From contig JACDOX010000156.1 of NCBI GenBank assembly GCA_014549065.1, positions 763,857 through 827,856 of the forward strand: 64,000 nucleotides of DNA, given 5' to 3'. This DNA comes from Cardinalis cardinalis. Taxonomy: Eukaryota > Chordata > Aves > Passeriformes > Cardinalidae. Shown piece after piece: positions 24,505 through 37,600 of the stretch. The stretch's first letter is position 1; each line of letters starts with the position of its first letter. A program made the translations under genes and the position numbers. Under the pieces are notes generated by a model. The model searched no databases. It was not told the origin of the DNA and saw only the letters and a list, made by a program, of their open reading frames with translations.

Positions 24505-25353
24505 ATGCTTTCCTTGATTGCTTTGACTGATTACCTTCTTCCCCATTCAGTACAACTTTTCTCCTCAAAATGTAAGAACTGTCTCTGTGTCTTTACTTAT
24601 TTCATATGTTTTCAGGTCTGGAACATGATAGTTTTCAAGCTGCACTCATTTTCTATTGAAGGATATTTTATACATGTCAACATTTCATACAGATTGCTAT
24701 CTCTATTAGTAATCTCTGGTATGTTTGGATTTTATTGTTCCGAAAGGAAATACATGCTTTTGCACAGTTCTGCTCACGTTATTTGTCTGTGGACACCAAT
24801 AGACCTTACTTACTGTTGCTCAGATACTATATTTTCTTTTCAGGTCTGCTTTTCGCTTGGTTTTACAAAAAGCCAGTTGTTGAAATCCTGGTCTCTGGTG
24901 ACTTCTGCCTACACTTTGATAAAAGATTTTCTCACTGTCACTTACCAGTTCCCTGAATTTCCCTTGCCACAGCTCACCTTTGTCCTCACCTTTACACATT
25001 CTGTCAAGGCTTGTATTTCCAAAGCTGTAGGGACAGGCCACGTTCTCCATCCACTCTCCTTTGGGAGTCGGCCTCCACCTGAGTACTCATGGCCCACCTG
25101 CTTCCAAATGCATCCAAAGATCAAGCAGATCCCCAGTTTACTGGCCAGAGAAATACAATATTGGGCAGGTGCCTATCTGGACAGGAAGAACAAAATTATC
25201 ACTTGTGATCATGGTCCATACACACAGGAAAATATTGCTGGAAGGTTTGCCTCAAGACTTCCTCAGTGTGAGTGCTTCCTGGACACTCACCAGCAGAATT
25301 CCCATCACATCAACAGATGCATCCTTCTCAAACTTGTATCAGGTTGCCTCTGA
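24505..25353 (+). other. Unexplained 282-codon open frame, coding status doubtful
   Basis: An ATG-initiated frame of 282 codons in otherwise gene-free DNA. The predicted product is rich in S, L, F, C and H, has no motif or family resemblance I recognise, and shows no repeat structure. The plus strand here is pyrimidine-rich, which lowers stop-codon frequency, and a second frame is also open from 25061 to 25504; both argue for chance. It could also be a decayed fragment of an old retroelement. I do not claim a gene. Confidence 0.15.
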
Positions 25354-27006
25354 TCGTTCTGCTTTTTACTGCCATCAGTCAATAGAAATTAATGCAAATC
25401 TACTGGTCTTCCACAAACTGATGATCCTTCATCAGTCATTCAGATCCACCCCAATAGATCAAGCAAGACCGGCTTCTAATCAGGCAAGAAATTTGGCCCT
25501 TTAATTAACAAAATTTTGCCATACCTAATTTCCATGACAAGGGAGATTTTTTCCATCTTCTGCGCCATCATGGTGCATGTATCATGGCACCATCTCTTTT
25601 GTACCATTCCTCACACTGCACTACAGTGAGAACTCTTACCCTGCACATCCTGGGCTACAGGGGACTTTCAGAACATTCTGTCAGTCTGCTAAAAGTGTAA
25701 TTTTCTAGGATGCGATCTGTGAATTTTTAGTAGTTTGCATGTGAATTTACACAGAATTCTTTTCAGTTTCCATGTTTTCTATGAAACCTTTACAAATTTG
25801 TTAGACCATCCATTGGTCATTCACTTTCTATTTTCACCTGTCTGATTGATTTTTATAATGTCCCAGGCAGCAGCAGATTTCCAGTAAACCCAAATTGGCT
25901 CACATAATTTATTTCACTCCCTTCCACCAGACCACTTACTCATTGCTTTCCTCAGATTGTTTTATTTCTGATAATATTAGACATTGAGATTCCCCCTCTC
26001 ACCATTTTTTTTAGCCTATGTTCCATAATCACGGTAATCTATTATCTATATTTTCTGTACATACAGGGAGATATAAGATATTCACAGAATAAGATTTATG
26101 AGATAAAATATAGCTTCTTTGTATTTTGTATAAAATCTGTCAGATATACACTTTTATTATGTATCTCATATATAATACATTTTTACATCTTGACACCCAT
26201 GTTCATTATAGATATCAGCACTTCTGTGTGGAGAGAAGCTGAACTCTGAGCCCTCAGGCCTCCCTAAGTCCAGGAGCTTACTGAAAATGATAATAATCCA
26301 TGGTTTGTTTTGCCATATTACTTAATTAATCCAGCAGCTCTTGAATTGCATTCTTCTTTCACTGGATATTAAACCAACTTGTCAATTGTAATTGCAGAAT
26401 TCCTTTTACCTTTTTTATCTCATTCAGGCCAGTCCTACTGAGTCTATCTTTTCTTACATGATATTGCTTTAGTTCAGTCATTTTTAGTCCAAAGGAAACA
26501 CATGCTATAGAGAATTGAAAAAAAAAGAAAATGGCCAGCAAGTGCATGAAATAATACTTGTAATTTATACATAAACTTAATTAATATTTCAAAATATTTC
26601 CATTATAAAGCTGTATCTGTTAGAAACATAAGAAAACTTGTACAGATTATTCTAAAGTCAATAACTTCAAGTTTTTAGGAAGTTTCCACTCTGATGTGTT
26701 AAAGATGCATCAGTCTGTTAAAATGGACTCAGAGTGCAACTCTGCCACTTGTACAGGAAAACAAGTACTTCCAAGGAATATCAGGTAACATTCAGTACTT
26801 GTAAAGTTGCTTCTTTCTCTGTGTACAAGCACACAAATTTACTTTTAAAAATTAATTGCATAGCTTTCTTGTCATCATTTAGTTTTTGCCTTGCCTCTTC
26901 TATTGATGCTGAACTGGAAAACATATGCAGATACAAAGAAAACATGAGCAAAGCATTAACAAATTAGGGAAAATTAATGACATTACATCCGTCACCACTT
27001 GAACCA

Positions 27007-27038
27007 CAGGAATATCCACCTGTACATGGATATTCCTG
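27007..27038. repeat. Perfect 12-bp inverted repeat with 8-base loop
   Basis: The arm CAGGAATATCCA and its exact reverse complement flank an 8-base spacer. Too short for a standard microRNA precursor on its own; function unknown. Confidence 0.85.
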
Positions 27039-28365
27039 GCCTTCAGAGAGATGTAACCTTTGTGTCATCATTTGTGTTATTTTGCCTACCAAATATTCTA
27101 GAATCAAGACCTGTGAGCAGCTCCCTTGAGTACGCAGAACTTCAACCATTATCATAACTGTGAGCAAGATCAGGCTCAAACAAGCGGATGTGTAGTCACA
27201 CAGTTTTGCCAGCTAGAGACTGTAAGTGAGCATTATCCTTTTTTGTCCTTTTTACAGAACCGTCCCCATTTTCATTCCTTCTTAAAAGATGTGGTTTTCA
27301 CAAGTCTTTTCTCTTCAAGTATCTACATGTCTGATGTTTAACATCAGTATATTTTGTTCATTTCCCAGGGATCTGAAGCCTAAAAACTACTGAATCAATG
27401 CTAACATGTGATCTGCTCATCTTGTTTATCTCTGTGTGGGTTAGTTTTATTTATTTTCTCATGTATATTTAACGTGCAGTCCCTTGGTGGAGAATTATGT
27501 ATTTCTAAATGATACAATATTGCTGACAGAATTTACATGACGGAATCACTGATATTGATGTGACAGCCTTAATATCTCTCTGTTTATTATTATGAAGTAT
27601 CTTTGCTACAATGCAGAAAGTAGTATTCCTAATGCCCTCTTCACTCTATATGATTAGTTGTGCTGCCCTAAAATAAAATCGTAATTCATTCTGGATATTG
27701 ACAGTGATCTTGACAATCAGTAACATTCATCTTCAGTGTGAAATCCATTCACTGACTATTTCTTTCGTTCCCCTTTCTTTGAGGCAAAATCCCAGACTAG
27801 GTAAATACCTCCACTACTCACTTAAGTCATCACCATGAACCGCAGGCAGGCAGAGTGCCCCAGCCGCACAGTGAGGCACCAAAGATACTGTTACAGACAA
27901 GAAAAGGACACCTGAACATCATAAAAGGGAGAAACTGAAGTGCTTATGTTACCCAAAGTGAGTTTTTTAGCATTTCTCAAGCGTTGTCTCAGCTAGAGCT
28001 CAGCATCATCATCTCATGGAGGCAGGAAGGCACGCAGGAACTGTCTACAGTTACCTTTTCTTAAAATTTCCCACTGGTGCAATGGTTTTCTTGTACTTCT
28101 GCCTGCCTGTTTATGGCTAAGTTTTTTAGATGCACAGAACTCAGCTGTCTAAAATTCCAGCAGATTGTGCTATGCTAATCACTATTGCCAGCAAAGATCG
28201 AATGGAGAACTGACATAGCAGTTGCTTCATTTTAGAAAACAGACTCTAGAGAGAATAGTACTGGCTCTGCCACTTATCCCAAGTAGCTATTCCCAGACTG
28301 CCTGAGAGCCATTTTGGTGTATATGTTAAAGGTATGGGCTCTGGTTATGCACTGTTTTAACAACA

Positions 28366-28394
28366 GTAAATAAATAAATAATAATAATAAATAG
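28366..28394. repeat. (TAAA)n/(TAA)n simple repeat
   Basis: A short AT-only simple repeat of about 29 bases just upstream of the CR1 fragment. Confidence 0.85.
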
Positions 28395-28464
28395 CTCAAC
28401 AGATCCACCATCAATTTACAATCAATATTGTTCTTGTTTAAGGAACAATTCCCAATGCTGCCTC

Positions 28465-28628
28465 TCTTACACAGCTGTGGATTTCCCTCCCTGGAAGTGT
28501 TCAGGGTCTTGAATGGGCCTCTGACCAGCCTTGTTCATGACAGGAGGGTTGGAACAAAATGATCTTTATGTTCCTTCCAGGCCAAACCATTCAATGATTC
28601 TATGATTTTATAATTCTATGATTCTGCT
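28465..28628 (+). mobile_element. CR1 LINE 3'-end fragment
   Basis: The plus strand has the CR1 terminal segment: tccctccctggaagtgttca, gggttggaacaaaatgatct, tttatgttccttccaggcc, and the tail of repeated attctatgattc-type units. It is a severely 5'-truncated copy. Confidence 0.88.
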
Positions 28629-31600
28629 GGAGTACGATGAATTTCTCTACGCTAAAAAAAAAAATTTTAGTTTGTTTTGTTGATCTAAAAGTCACAGAGA
28701 TGCTGCATTTGTGTAGTCCAAACTAAGCCACATACTTACACTAAACATCTGGCTTGCATTTTCTTTTCAGTAGCATAGAAGTTAGCCATGTTTCAAGAGG
28801 TTTTAATTACCCAGTAGAGTAGTCCTTTACTTTATTTCTGTGTATTTCTTGTCACTATGAATTGCTTTCACGTGTGGAAATAAGACAGCTATTTGATGCA
28901 GTTTGGAAATGTGGATTTCCTGGTTATAATTCATAACACGACAAAACAGGCTGGATCATTATGGATCTGAAAGAAGGATATAAAATACAAAAATACAAAA
29001 GCAGTATTAACAAGGACAGGGAGGGTAACCAACTTGGTAAAGCCCACATAGAAAACTACTCCTACCATTCAGAAGTTTGTCCACATTATCTCTTTGCTGC
29101 CTTGTCATATCCAGCTCTTTTCCACCATCTCTAAGTCAATTGATAGGATTCACTGCCAGTCAGTTTTGTTTTCTTTACTATATTACTGCAATGAAAAGTC
29201 CATCCTGTGACTCTTTGCTGGCCAGTGTAAGAAGTCTCAGTTCAACTCTCAGCAAGTAGGATTCAGAAAAATAAGCTGACCTTCAATCTCAGCAGACAGA
29301 CCTCGTGTGTACGAAACGAGGAAAATGAAGAAGGGATGAAGGAAAATGAATTCAGGATGGGCTTCTTCAGAGATATGTCTAGCTCACATTGGCAAAGCCA
29401 GGCATGTTATTATACTTCTGCTGCAGGGAAAGAGGGCTTAGCTTTCCCAGGTACCAAACATCCAACATTCCTCAGCTCTGCTCTCACTGCAAACTACGGA
29501 AGACTGTAAAAGTTGTGCAGTCATGGTTTGCTAAATTTTTTATGCCAAGAGGTTTTGAAAGAAAACAGTTTTTAGAATATTTTTCTATCATATCAGCTCT
29601 TTGCTAAGAGTTCTCAAACAAAAGAAAGCACTGCATACACTCCATGCTCATGGCAAATGGCGCTCAATTAAAAAAAAAATAAGTGCATCTTTCTTCAAAT
29701 ATTAGTGGCACAATCTGCAGAGGCAATATAACTTTTATGTGATTCAATGTAATTTTTCTGTTGGCAAAAATACCTCAATATCAGCTGTAGGCAGAGAAAA
29801 GGGAAGTCTATCCATTATATCAGTTCCAGAAATAGACTAAGGAATTATCACATTTGAAGCAATTAATAAAGGAAAAGGATGTAGAGTGAACTATTTCTCA
29901 ACAAATAATGTTAGGGGGCAATTTAGAAAGCAATATGATATATGATAAAAATATTATTTTAAATCAAACACACTACTTGTAAATCACCAGCTGTATTCAC
30001 TCTACCCATTTCTTTCCCAAAGTTTTAAACACGTTTCTGCATCTATCTTAACCAAGTCTTTGTCTCCCTCCTGTGTTCAGACTGTTATTAACATGACTTT
30101 GACAGAAACAAAGATCTCTTTCAAATATTTACAGTCACTGCTATAAAATCATTCTTTTTTAACTCAAGTCATATGTAAAGCAACACTAATATTTCTCAGA
30201 TGAAGTAAATACTTCTCAGATAAAGGCAAATTCACATCTGATAAAAACAGGTCAGAAAAAATTGCAAACACATTAACAAAATAAATGTGATCCCTTTGCA
30301 ATTTATGATTGATTTTTCCCCCCTGCTAAAATACTGCATCTAAAATTTCTTGGTACTTGCAATATACTAATTTTCAAAAACTTATCCAAGACCTCTAAAC
30401 CTTTCTTTTAACTTTCAGACTGCTGAATTGACATGGTGTCATCAAGCAATGACTTTCAAAAGCATTAACATCAGAAGGGGGAGAAATTATTAATGCATAG
30501 ATGAAACATATCATTAAATCTTAAACTAATCAATTATTAAATTCTGCAATATCTTAGTAAAGTTGCCTGGTTTTATTTCCAAAGAGATTATATGGAGCTA
30601 AGGTGGATATATCATACATTTTTTGATGCACACACATATCTATGCTTCACTCATTACGTAGTGTGAGACTGTTTTACAAGAAATATACTGGTACATGGGA
30701 AATACCCTTAAACATGTCATATAAAGTCTGCCCATTGATTTTTCCATTATTTCCCCTTTATTTTCCTTTTTCTCATATTTGCAACAGGAAGGACAACTGT
30801 CTTTGTGAAATTAGTATGTATGAACTAGTATGTATGTAGTTGGTTGCTGTATTTTTATATTTTCTGTAGAGCAGAGTCCTTCTTTTTTTCTGTAAGGGAA
30901 CAAGTTTCCAAATCAAATAATATTATTTGGAAGGCACTGCATCTGGTATTTGAATATTTGAACCTCCAGGGCAGTAGCAAAAGAGTTTCCAAATAACAAA
31001 CACCTTTTCATACAAATCTTTAGAAATTTGTAGAAGAATGCTCCAAATATTAAAAAAAAAAAAAAAAAAGATGATACACATGGAGAGCTACTGTCCATGC
31101 ATTTGGTGTAAAAAGACGTTTAAGAAAAGCCATAATTTCAGTCTAATGGAAGTGTGGGATAAACCCACAACAGGACACCTGTCTAGTTACATGTCTCTTA
31201 CTTCCTGTAAGTCTATTCCATCAGCAATGGCTTTTAGTCTTCCATTTCTCTTTGCTGCTATGTGTCTATCTCTTTCCAAAAGGAGAATTAAGACCTTAGG
31301 CCAAACCTTTTACTTATATCTGCTTTAGCCACACACACGCACCTCAAAGTCGAGCCTGGTAGATTCCTTTCTGATAAGCTGAGGCTGATGATCCAATTCT
31401 AAAAGTATTTCAAGCATTAAGAAATACGTTTTAAAATGAAAATTACTTTTGTAGCCCTTTTGTAGAGCTTGGATATATTTGCTATAATTTCTGTTTCCAC
31501 TTCTTGACTGCCCATGAGATCGCAAAAAACTTCTAGATAATTCTTGGTTTGGTAAAATAAGAAAGAACTGAACAAAAAGGTCTTTAGGCAAAGAATCTTT

Positions 31601-34600
31601 TCTTTTAACCACCAGACTGTAAATAATTTGGTATAAAATAGCCAATAATTATCTAAAACTTGCACACTCTTGTTACTATTGTGAATTACTTAGCATACAT
31701 TAAATCATTGCAAACCTTTTGGGGATTGTACTCTAAAATGCTACCTCATGCTTACCTTTTTGACCCAAAGGGGGAGTCAAAATTTTTCCCCTGAGTCTAG
31801 CTCTCAGTTGCTCTAACAGAAAATATTAGCAGTTTTCAAATCCTTCTATTTTTTCAGTCACTGGAATTCTCTTATTCAGCAATCTGTGATCTGATTTTCT
31901 ATAAACCTCTACCTTCACTGACTTCTACAGAATGGTACACATCTCTCTGAAGTTGTAACCCATCACCCTGGTATGTTATCACCATTCCTGTTTCAAGGAG
32001 AAGTGAAATAGTTGTTAGTTTTGTGGCTTTGTAAATCCCTCCAATAGGGGAATGGAGAGTACACTGAAGTATTTCTCACTATAACCTTTTCTCGTCTAGC
32101 TAAAGAGAAAGGCAGTGTAGTAGAGCTAGAGTAAATCCTGTTCACAGAGTTTTTCAGCACTTATCTTCTGCAGCATACCTGCATTTGAATATATTTTTTC
32201 TCCCTGAATCTTTGCTTTCCCCCTTTTCTGTTTTCTACAATTCAGAAGGTAAACACAACCACAATAATGTGTAAATTGGATTTGTAACCCATTCTGAGGG
32301 GGTGAACACTAAGTAGATCACAAGAACACAGATACTGATGGGGTGGTTTGCCTGTGGGGTGAGGAAGAGCTCCTGCACTTCTGTCACACACCTTTTCTAA
32401 TGCAATGTGATAGAATGATCTTAGACAAAATGTCGAGTCAAGTAGGCTTTTCTTTGGCCTTCAGAGATGGTTTTACTTAAGTGTTGAGGTACTTAATCCA
32501 CCACTCAATAATAGTCTTGAGTAGTAACATTACTGAAAATTAGCTTTGAAATAAGCAGTAATATGAGTGCTTTGTTTGGCAATAAATGTTGCATGAATTC
32601 AGCTGCAGTTAGACAAGCCAAGCTTTCAATTACTGCACACGCCATGGTGGAAAGAGGACCAGCATGTGGGCAGTAATTTTCATTGTTTGCTTTACTCCTG
32701 TATCCTTTGATAGCCAGCTGGTGATGGATGGGAAGCAGTGTAATGACACAGACTCTCTCTTCTGAAAGCCGTTTTGTACAGCAATCCAGATACTAATAAA
32801 ACCCCATGAAATACCACATTTTTACGGACTGCTAAAGTGATATGACTGTTATATGTTGATAATGATGAATTGAAGGAGTAATTGGCAATAATTTATTACC
32901 CTTTTCCTTGTGAGCAAATTACTCATACAGCTAAATTGTACCAGTATATTATCAAAATGAAGTCATTCTCTTCCCAGGCTACTCCTCTTACAGCTAGAAG
33001 CCATGTCTGCTATTTTTACATCTTTCACTACTTTTCAATTCTGAACTCCATGCAAAAAGGACTGCTCTTTCTCTTCTTTTTGTGGGACACAGAATGCTAT
33101 GATCTAGACAAGGATCACAGGATTAAAATCTTTTAACAGAAATAATAGCTCCAAAATAATTTTGTAGCTTAAGGAGATTGAAAGAAAATATTTCTTTTTA
33201 CAGCATATAATGATACAGTCTAATTTCCTGAACAAGTAACTGATTCAAGATAGTAAAGCAATAAATATCCTACTGAGGAAAAAAGTTCAAAATTAATTAA
33301 AGAGGCAGAAAGAAATTATCTGAATAATTAAAAAGTCATCTCTAGTTGTTCAAAGCAAGATAAGCATACAGGAATATCTCTTTAGTTCTCATCTCTGAAA
33401 ACAGATCAAAGATTACCTCCTTGGGATGAGAAAGAAATTCATTAGATCCTTAGTCATTCAGTGGAATCATTCACCTCAACAAAATTTGTCTTCAGTCAAG
33501 TTTGTAATTGCAGAGATGTAATAAATACACAAATAGCATGGAACATCTTTCAAAGAGCCAAGGGAAAGCTTTTGAGAGCCACATTGACAGTGGCATGAGG
33601 TCTCCTGAGCATTCTTTTTTACAGGAAATGTTTAATTGCTTTTTATTGAGCAGAACCTTTCCTTCTGCTTGTAAAAGAAATTATTGCTTTCTGCCTCTGG
33701 TTCAGTCAGAGGAAGTTAATAGTCCCAGTTTCCTCTGGCAAAAGACACAGTTAATGACTGGAAGCCTATCATAAACAGGGTTTATTGCCCAAATTACAAT
33801 CCAGTTCCTAACTAGCCTTCTCATTTCAAATTACCCTCCTGGCATGTTGGTGATTTTCTGTCTTATTATCTGGTTCACAAAGACAGTTCTCTGACATTTT
33901 AAAACTTTACGTGCTTCTTCTTCTTCTTTTAAAAAAAAAATTTTAATAGTATTCACATTGCTGGGAATTAAGTTCAGTGTGAAAGGTATATTTATTGACT
34001 TCACAACACCAAAGTGCTTCTCAACAGAAGTGGTTCTTCAGCGTGCAGCAAAACTTGTGTCCAAATACAAAAAATAAATTATTCTTTCTCTGCCCTGAAG
34101 CTGTTCCTTCTGGTGTAATATCTAAGTGCTATTATTAAGGCATGTATAAAAAATACAATTGTATAGGAAAATACTCGTGAAATCTTTAAGGTAAAAAAGT
34201 TAATAGAATACTACATATGTGATAATTATTCTTACTATGACATCAGAAATGCACAGAGAGATTTGCAGTTAAACTAAAATCCCTGCTTTATAGTGCTATC
34301 AAAGAAGTCAAACACATTGACTAGGTGCAGCTGGTAATATGGTTGGAACATATGAGGAGACTTAAAGAAAAATTAAGGCAATGAAACGTGTTATACAATG
34401 CAAAAGCTAAAAATTGTGTTTCTTTGAAGGAGATTTCAGAAAGGAAGATTTTGGGATTGCACACTAGAGAATTTCTTTGATATTACACCTCATACCTAGG
34501 CGTCAGATTTTCTAAATAGATAGATACATCCAAAACAGACACTAACTCAGAGTGAAATACAGTAGCAAGAAATGTAAGAGCCACCTTCCTGCCAGAACAA

Positions 34601-37600
34601 GGACATAATTACAAACACTGCATAAACCTAATCAATAAATTGCACTGTCACAGACCGTCACAGAGGTAACAAAAGTCTACAAAGAACATAGGTTTGAAAT
34701 GTGATCAAGTCTCACCATGAACTCCAAAAGCTATTACTGCATTTATATCAAACAAGTCTCCAGAATTTTACATCATTAAAAAATAAAAAACCAAAGCAAA
34801 CAGGATAGGGGGNAAAAGTCTTAAATTGTGGGAGAAAGCAGCAATTATTTTTAATTATATCACCCACTCCCTAAACTTCTGAAGCATCTGAAGACTTCCA
34901 GCTCTATCATGGCACCTCAATGATGCTGTCCTTTATAATTCAGACTGGTGATCTTTTAAATTAAAGTATTGTGTAACCATCAGCGTTGCAATTCTGAAAA
35001 TATTTACTATCATTGCATCAGGATTTTTACATCTTATATTGGCATTTTTATACTCTAAATAAAAAAAACTATATATATTATGTCTTTTAATTTTTCATTG
35101 AAAATGAAGCCTATATAAAGGATTTCAAGACTGACAGGAAAAAACCTATCTATGTAGAATAGAGATAACATCTAGTTTGCTTATGGCTAAGGATTCATTC
35201 AAGGGTATATCTATGTATCTGTAAGAGGTGTTGCAACAGGCACAATAAAAATAGTAAATATTTTGAACAATCAGGCTAATTTATTAGAATACCTAATTAA
35301 TATTAATAGAGCATTTCAATATCACTAACTATAGCATACTACAGAATTGAATTAGAAATCAACAGTAGCAAATGACAGAGGACTGTGTAACCAGGGCATA
35401 AATGGTGAGTCTTCCAAATATTGCTTATTTTTATCTATAGTAAAGATGATAAAAATATATTTATCATTTCTAAAAAGCAAAGAGTGCTTTGAAGCAGAGA
35501 ATTTTGTTTAAGTCCAGTTTCAGCCTTACTATATTCTTTCCTTACAGTATCAGTATTCTCTTTGGCTCAGAAGCTCATTTTGTGCAGGGGAGATACAGAA
35601 TAATAATGCAAAAGACTGCAGCTGATGACCAATCCCTTAACATTTTTATTTTGTGATATAGCTGTGATATACAATAGATGATTTCCTGAGTCTGGTNCCA
35701 CACCAGAGAGCCACGGACCATAGTATACGTACAGATTCTCCAGAAAGCTGTCCCACTCCCCAATTTCTGCCTGGGAATTGGAAGCTCTTCCACAACGTCA
35801 GCAACAGCTGCACCGCAAACATACTACAAGGGTTACATCAATCTGTGAGAAAAAGCCACTCTAAATTAGCCCTGCTGAGCAGTGCCACTTTCAAGACAGC
35901 AGTCCTTCAAATAAAAGCCATCAGACATGTAATTTGTCACTCTGTGTCTTTCAGCAATCAAGTGCCATCATTTCACTTTGACAGCATAGAGAGGAATTAA
36001 TCTCTATAAAAAATATCAAACAGACATACCTTGAGTAGTCCATGAAAGTGAAGCCAAGGGCTGGGTTGTTGTCTGCAGCAGGTACTTATTTCAACAATTC
36101 CAGCAACTGGAGAGAAAAAGGATATCTAAAATCAAACCAGAGCCTTACAACAGTAAAGGAATGGCCACTTCTACAGCATTTCTACTTCAACATGTCCATT
36201 TTAAGACTCTCAGTCTATATTTCAACCTGACTTAATCCTGAATGCCTTCTCTGAGTGACAAGTAGACAATCAGAGGACTTGGAAATCATAGCCTCACATG
36301 GGAAGAAGCATGATACAAAGATAGCACCTTGCAGAGCACCCCTCAGTACAAAACTGAACCCTGATTTTTTCAGATCCCACAGTCTGCATAACACTTTTAC
36401 AGCCCCATCTTATGTCTGCCCTACTCACAAAAAATGTCCCAACACTCCACGCATCTACAATGCAGGCAATCTGATGATTGTCTCACAGCACAAACCTGCA
36501 AAACAGGAGATGGATAACATGAGGTTGTGGGAAAATAGGAGAAGGATAACCTGGGGCTGGTCTCTCTAAGAGGACATAATCCCTAGAACAGATTATTCTA
36601 CATACTCTGGCACTTGAGTTCCCTCCTCTGGTCCAGGACACAACAGATTGGCATTATGGTAAACTCAGTAGCCTGTAGCTCTGTTGGCAAGAAAGGCAGA
36701 ATGTGTGTCGCAACTCCTACACTCTACAATTACTTTATGCATACCTGTTATGGGGCCTTTATTTTTTTAAGTGAAACAAAATCCAAACAGATTAATCTGA
36801 TCTCTCAGCCTCATAGCTACCATATGTTGGATAAGAAGATAACTGGCTTGGAGTTCTAAGAGTTGTAAAAGTCCAATTTATATCCACTTATTCCCGAACT
36901 AAAAGGATATGTGTAAGATAGTATAAAGTATGGTCTAATGGACCATTAACAGAAGCATGCTATAACTGTGTGGCAGACAGCCTTTACTTTTTATCATTAA
37001 ACACTTCATTAATGACCAATTAAAGAATCCCCCTGAATTAGCTCATTTGGTGCTAGAGGTAAGTTTTTAAACAATATTTCAGAAAACTAAGTTGTTACCG
37101 TGTAGCATATTGGAAAACATGGTGCATCAGAAGGATCTACACCACTATTAATAACATGTCAATAAAGTCCACTACCATTCTCCCTGTTATGCTTCCAGCA
37201 GTTCCAACATTACATTGGGAAAATCAGATCTGCAGCGTTTAACACTCCCCTTAGTGACAGGAGTGGTGCGGCTGCAGCTAACAGGGACACCACAGAGCAG
37301 GCTGTTGCTATCTCTTATAAGGAAGGAACTGAAATAACTTTCAGTGACTGCAACAAAATACAGTGCCTTGTCTAGAGCTTTGCTTCACTGAAATATTTAC
37401 AGATATCTTACATCAATGCCCATATGCTCAGTCTCAAGACTTCGGGTGATTTCACGGCATATTTTCAATTATTGTCCAAGGAAAAAAAGCACAAGATGGG
37501 CATCACAGTTTAAATGCAGGACACAGAAATTCATCCCCCTCTCTACAAAACATCAGCCGCAGCCATAAAAAGCCCTCAGCTGTGAAGCTGAGCTATCTGC

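Larger units (their letters stand above)
23142..28464. other. AT-rich gene-free DNA with one long open frame
   Basis: No known gene. It contains a short (ATCC)n run (24072-24092), an unusual open frame at 24505-25353 and a 12-bp-arm hairpin at 27007-27038. Confidence 0.6.

Noticed and set aside
31053..31070. A-run as evidence of a retroposed gene
   Set aside because: There is no coding or SINE similarity upstream and no flanking target duplication was seen.
36255..36569. 104-codon plus-strand frame
   Set aside because: Chance length, no recognisable domain and no splice context.
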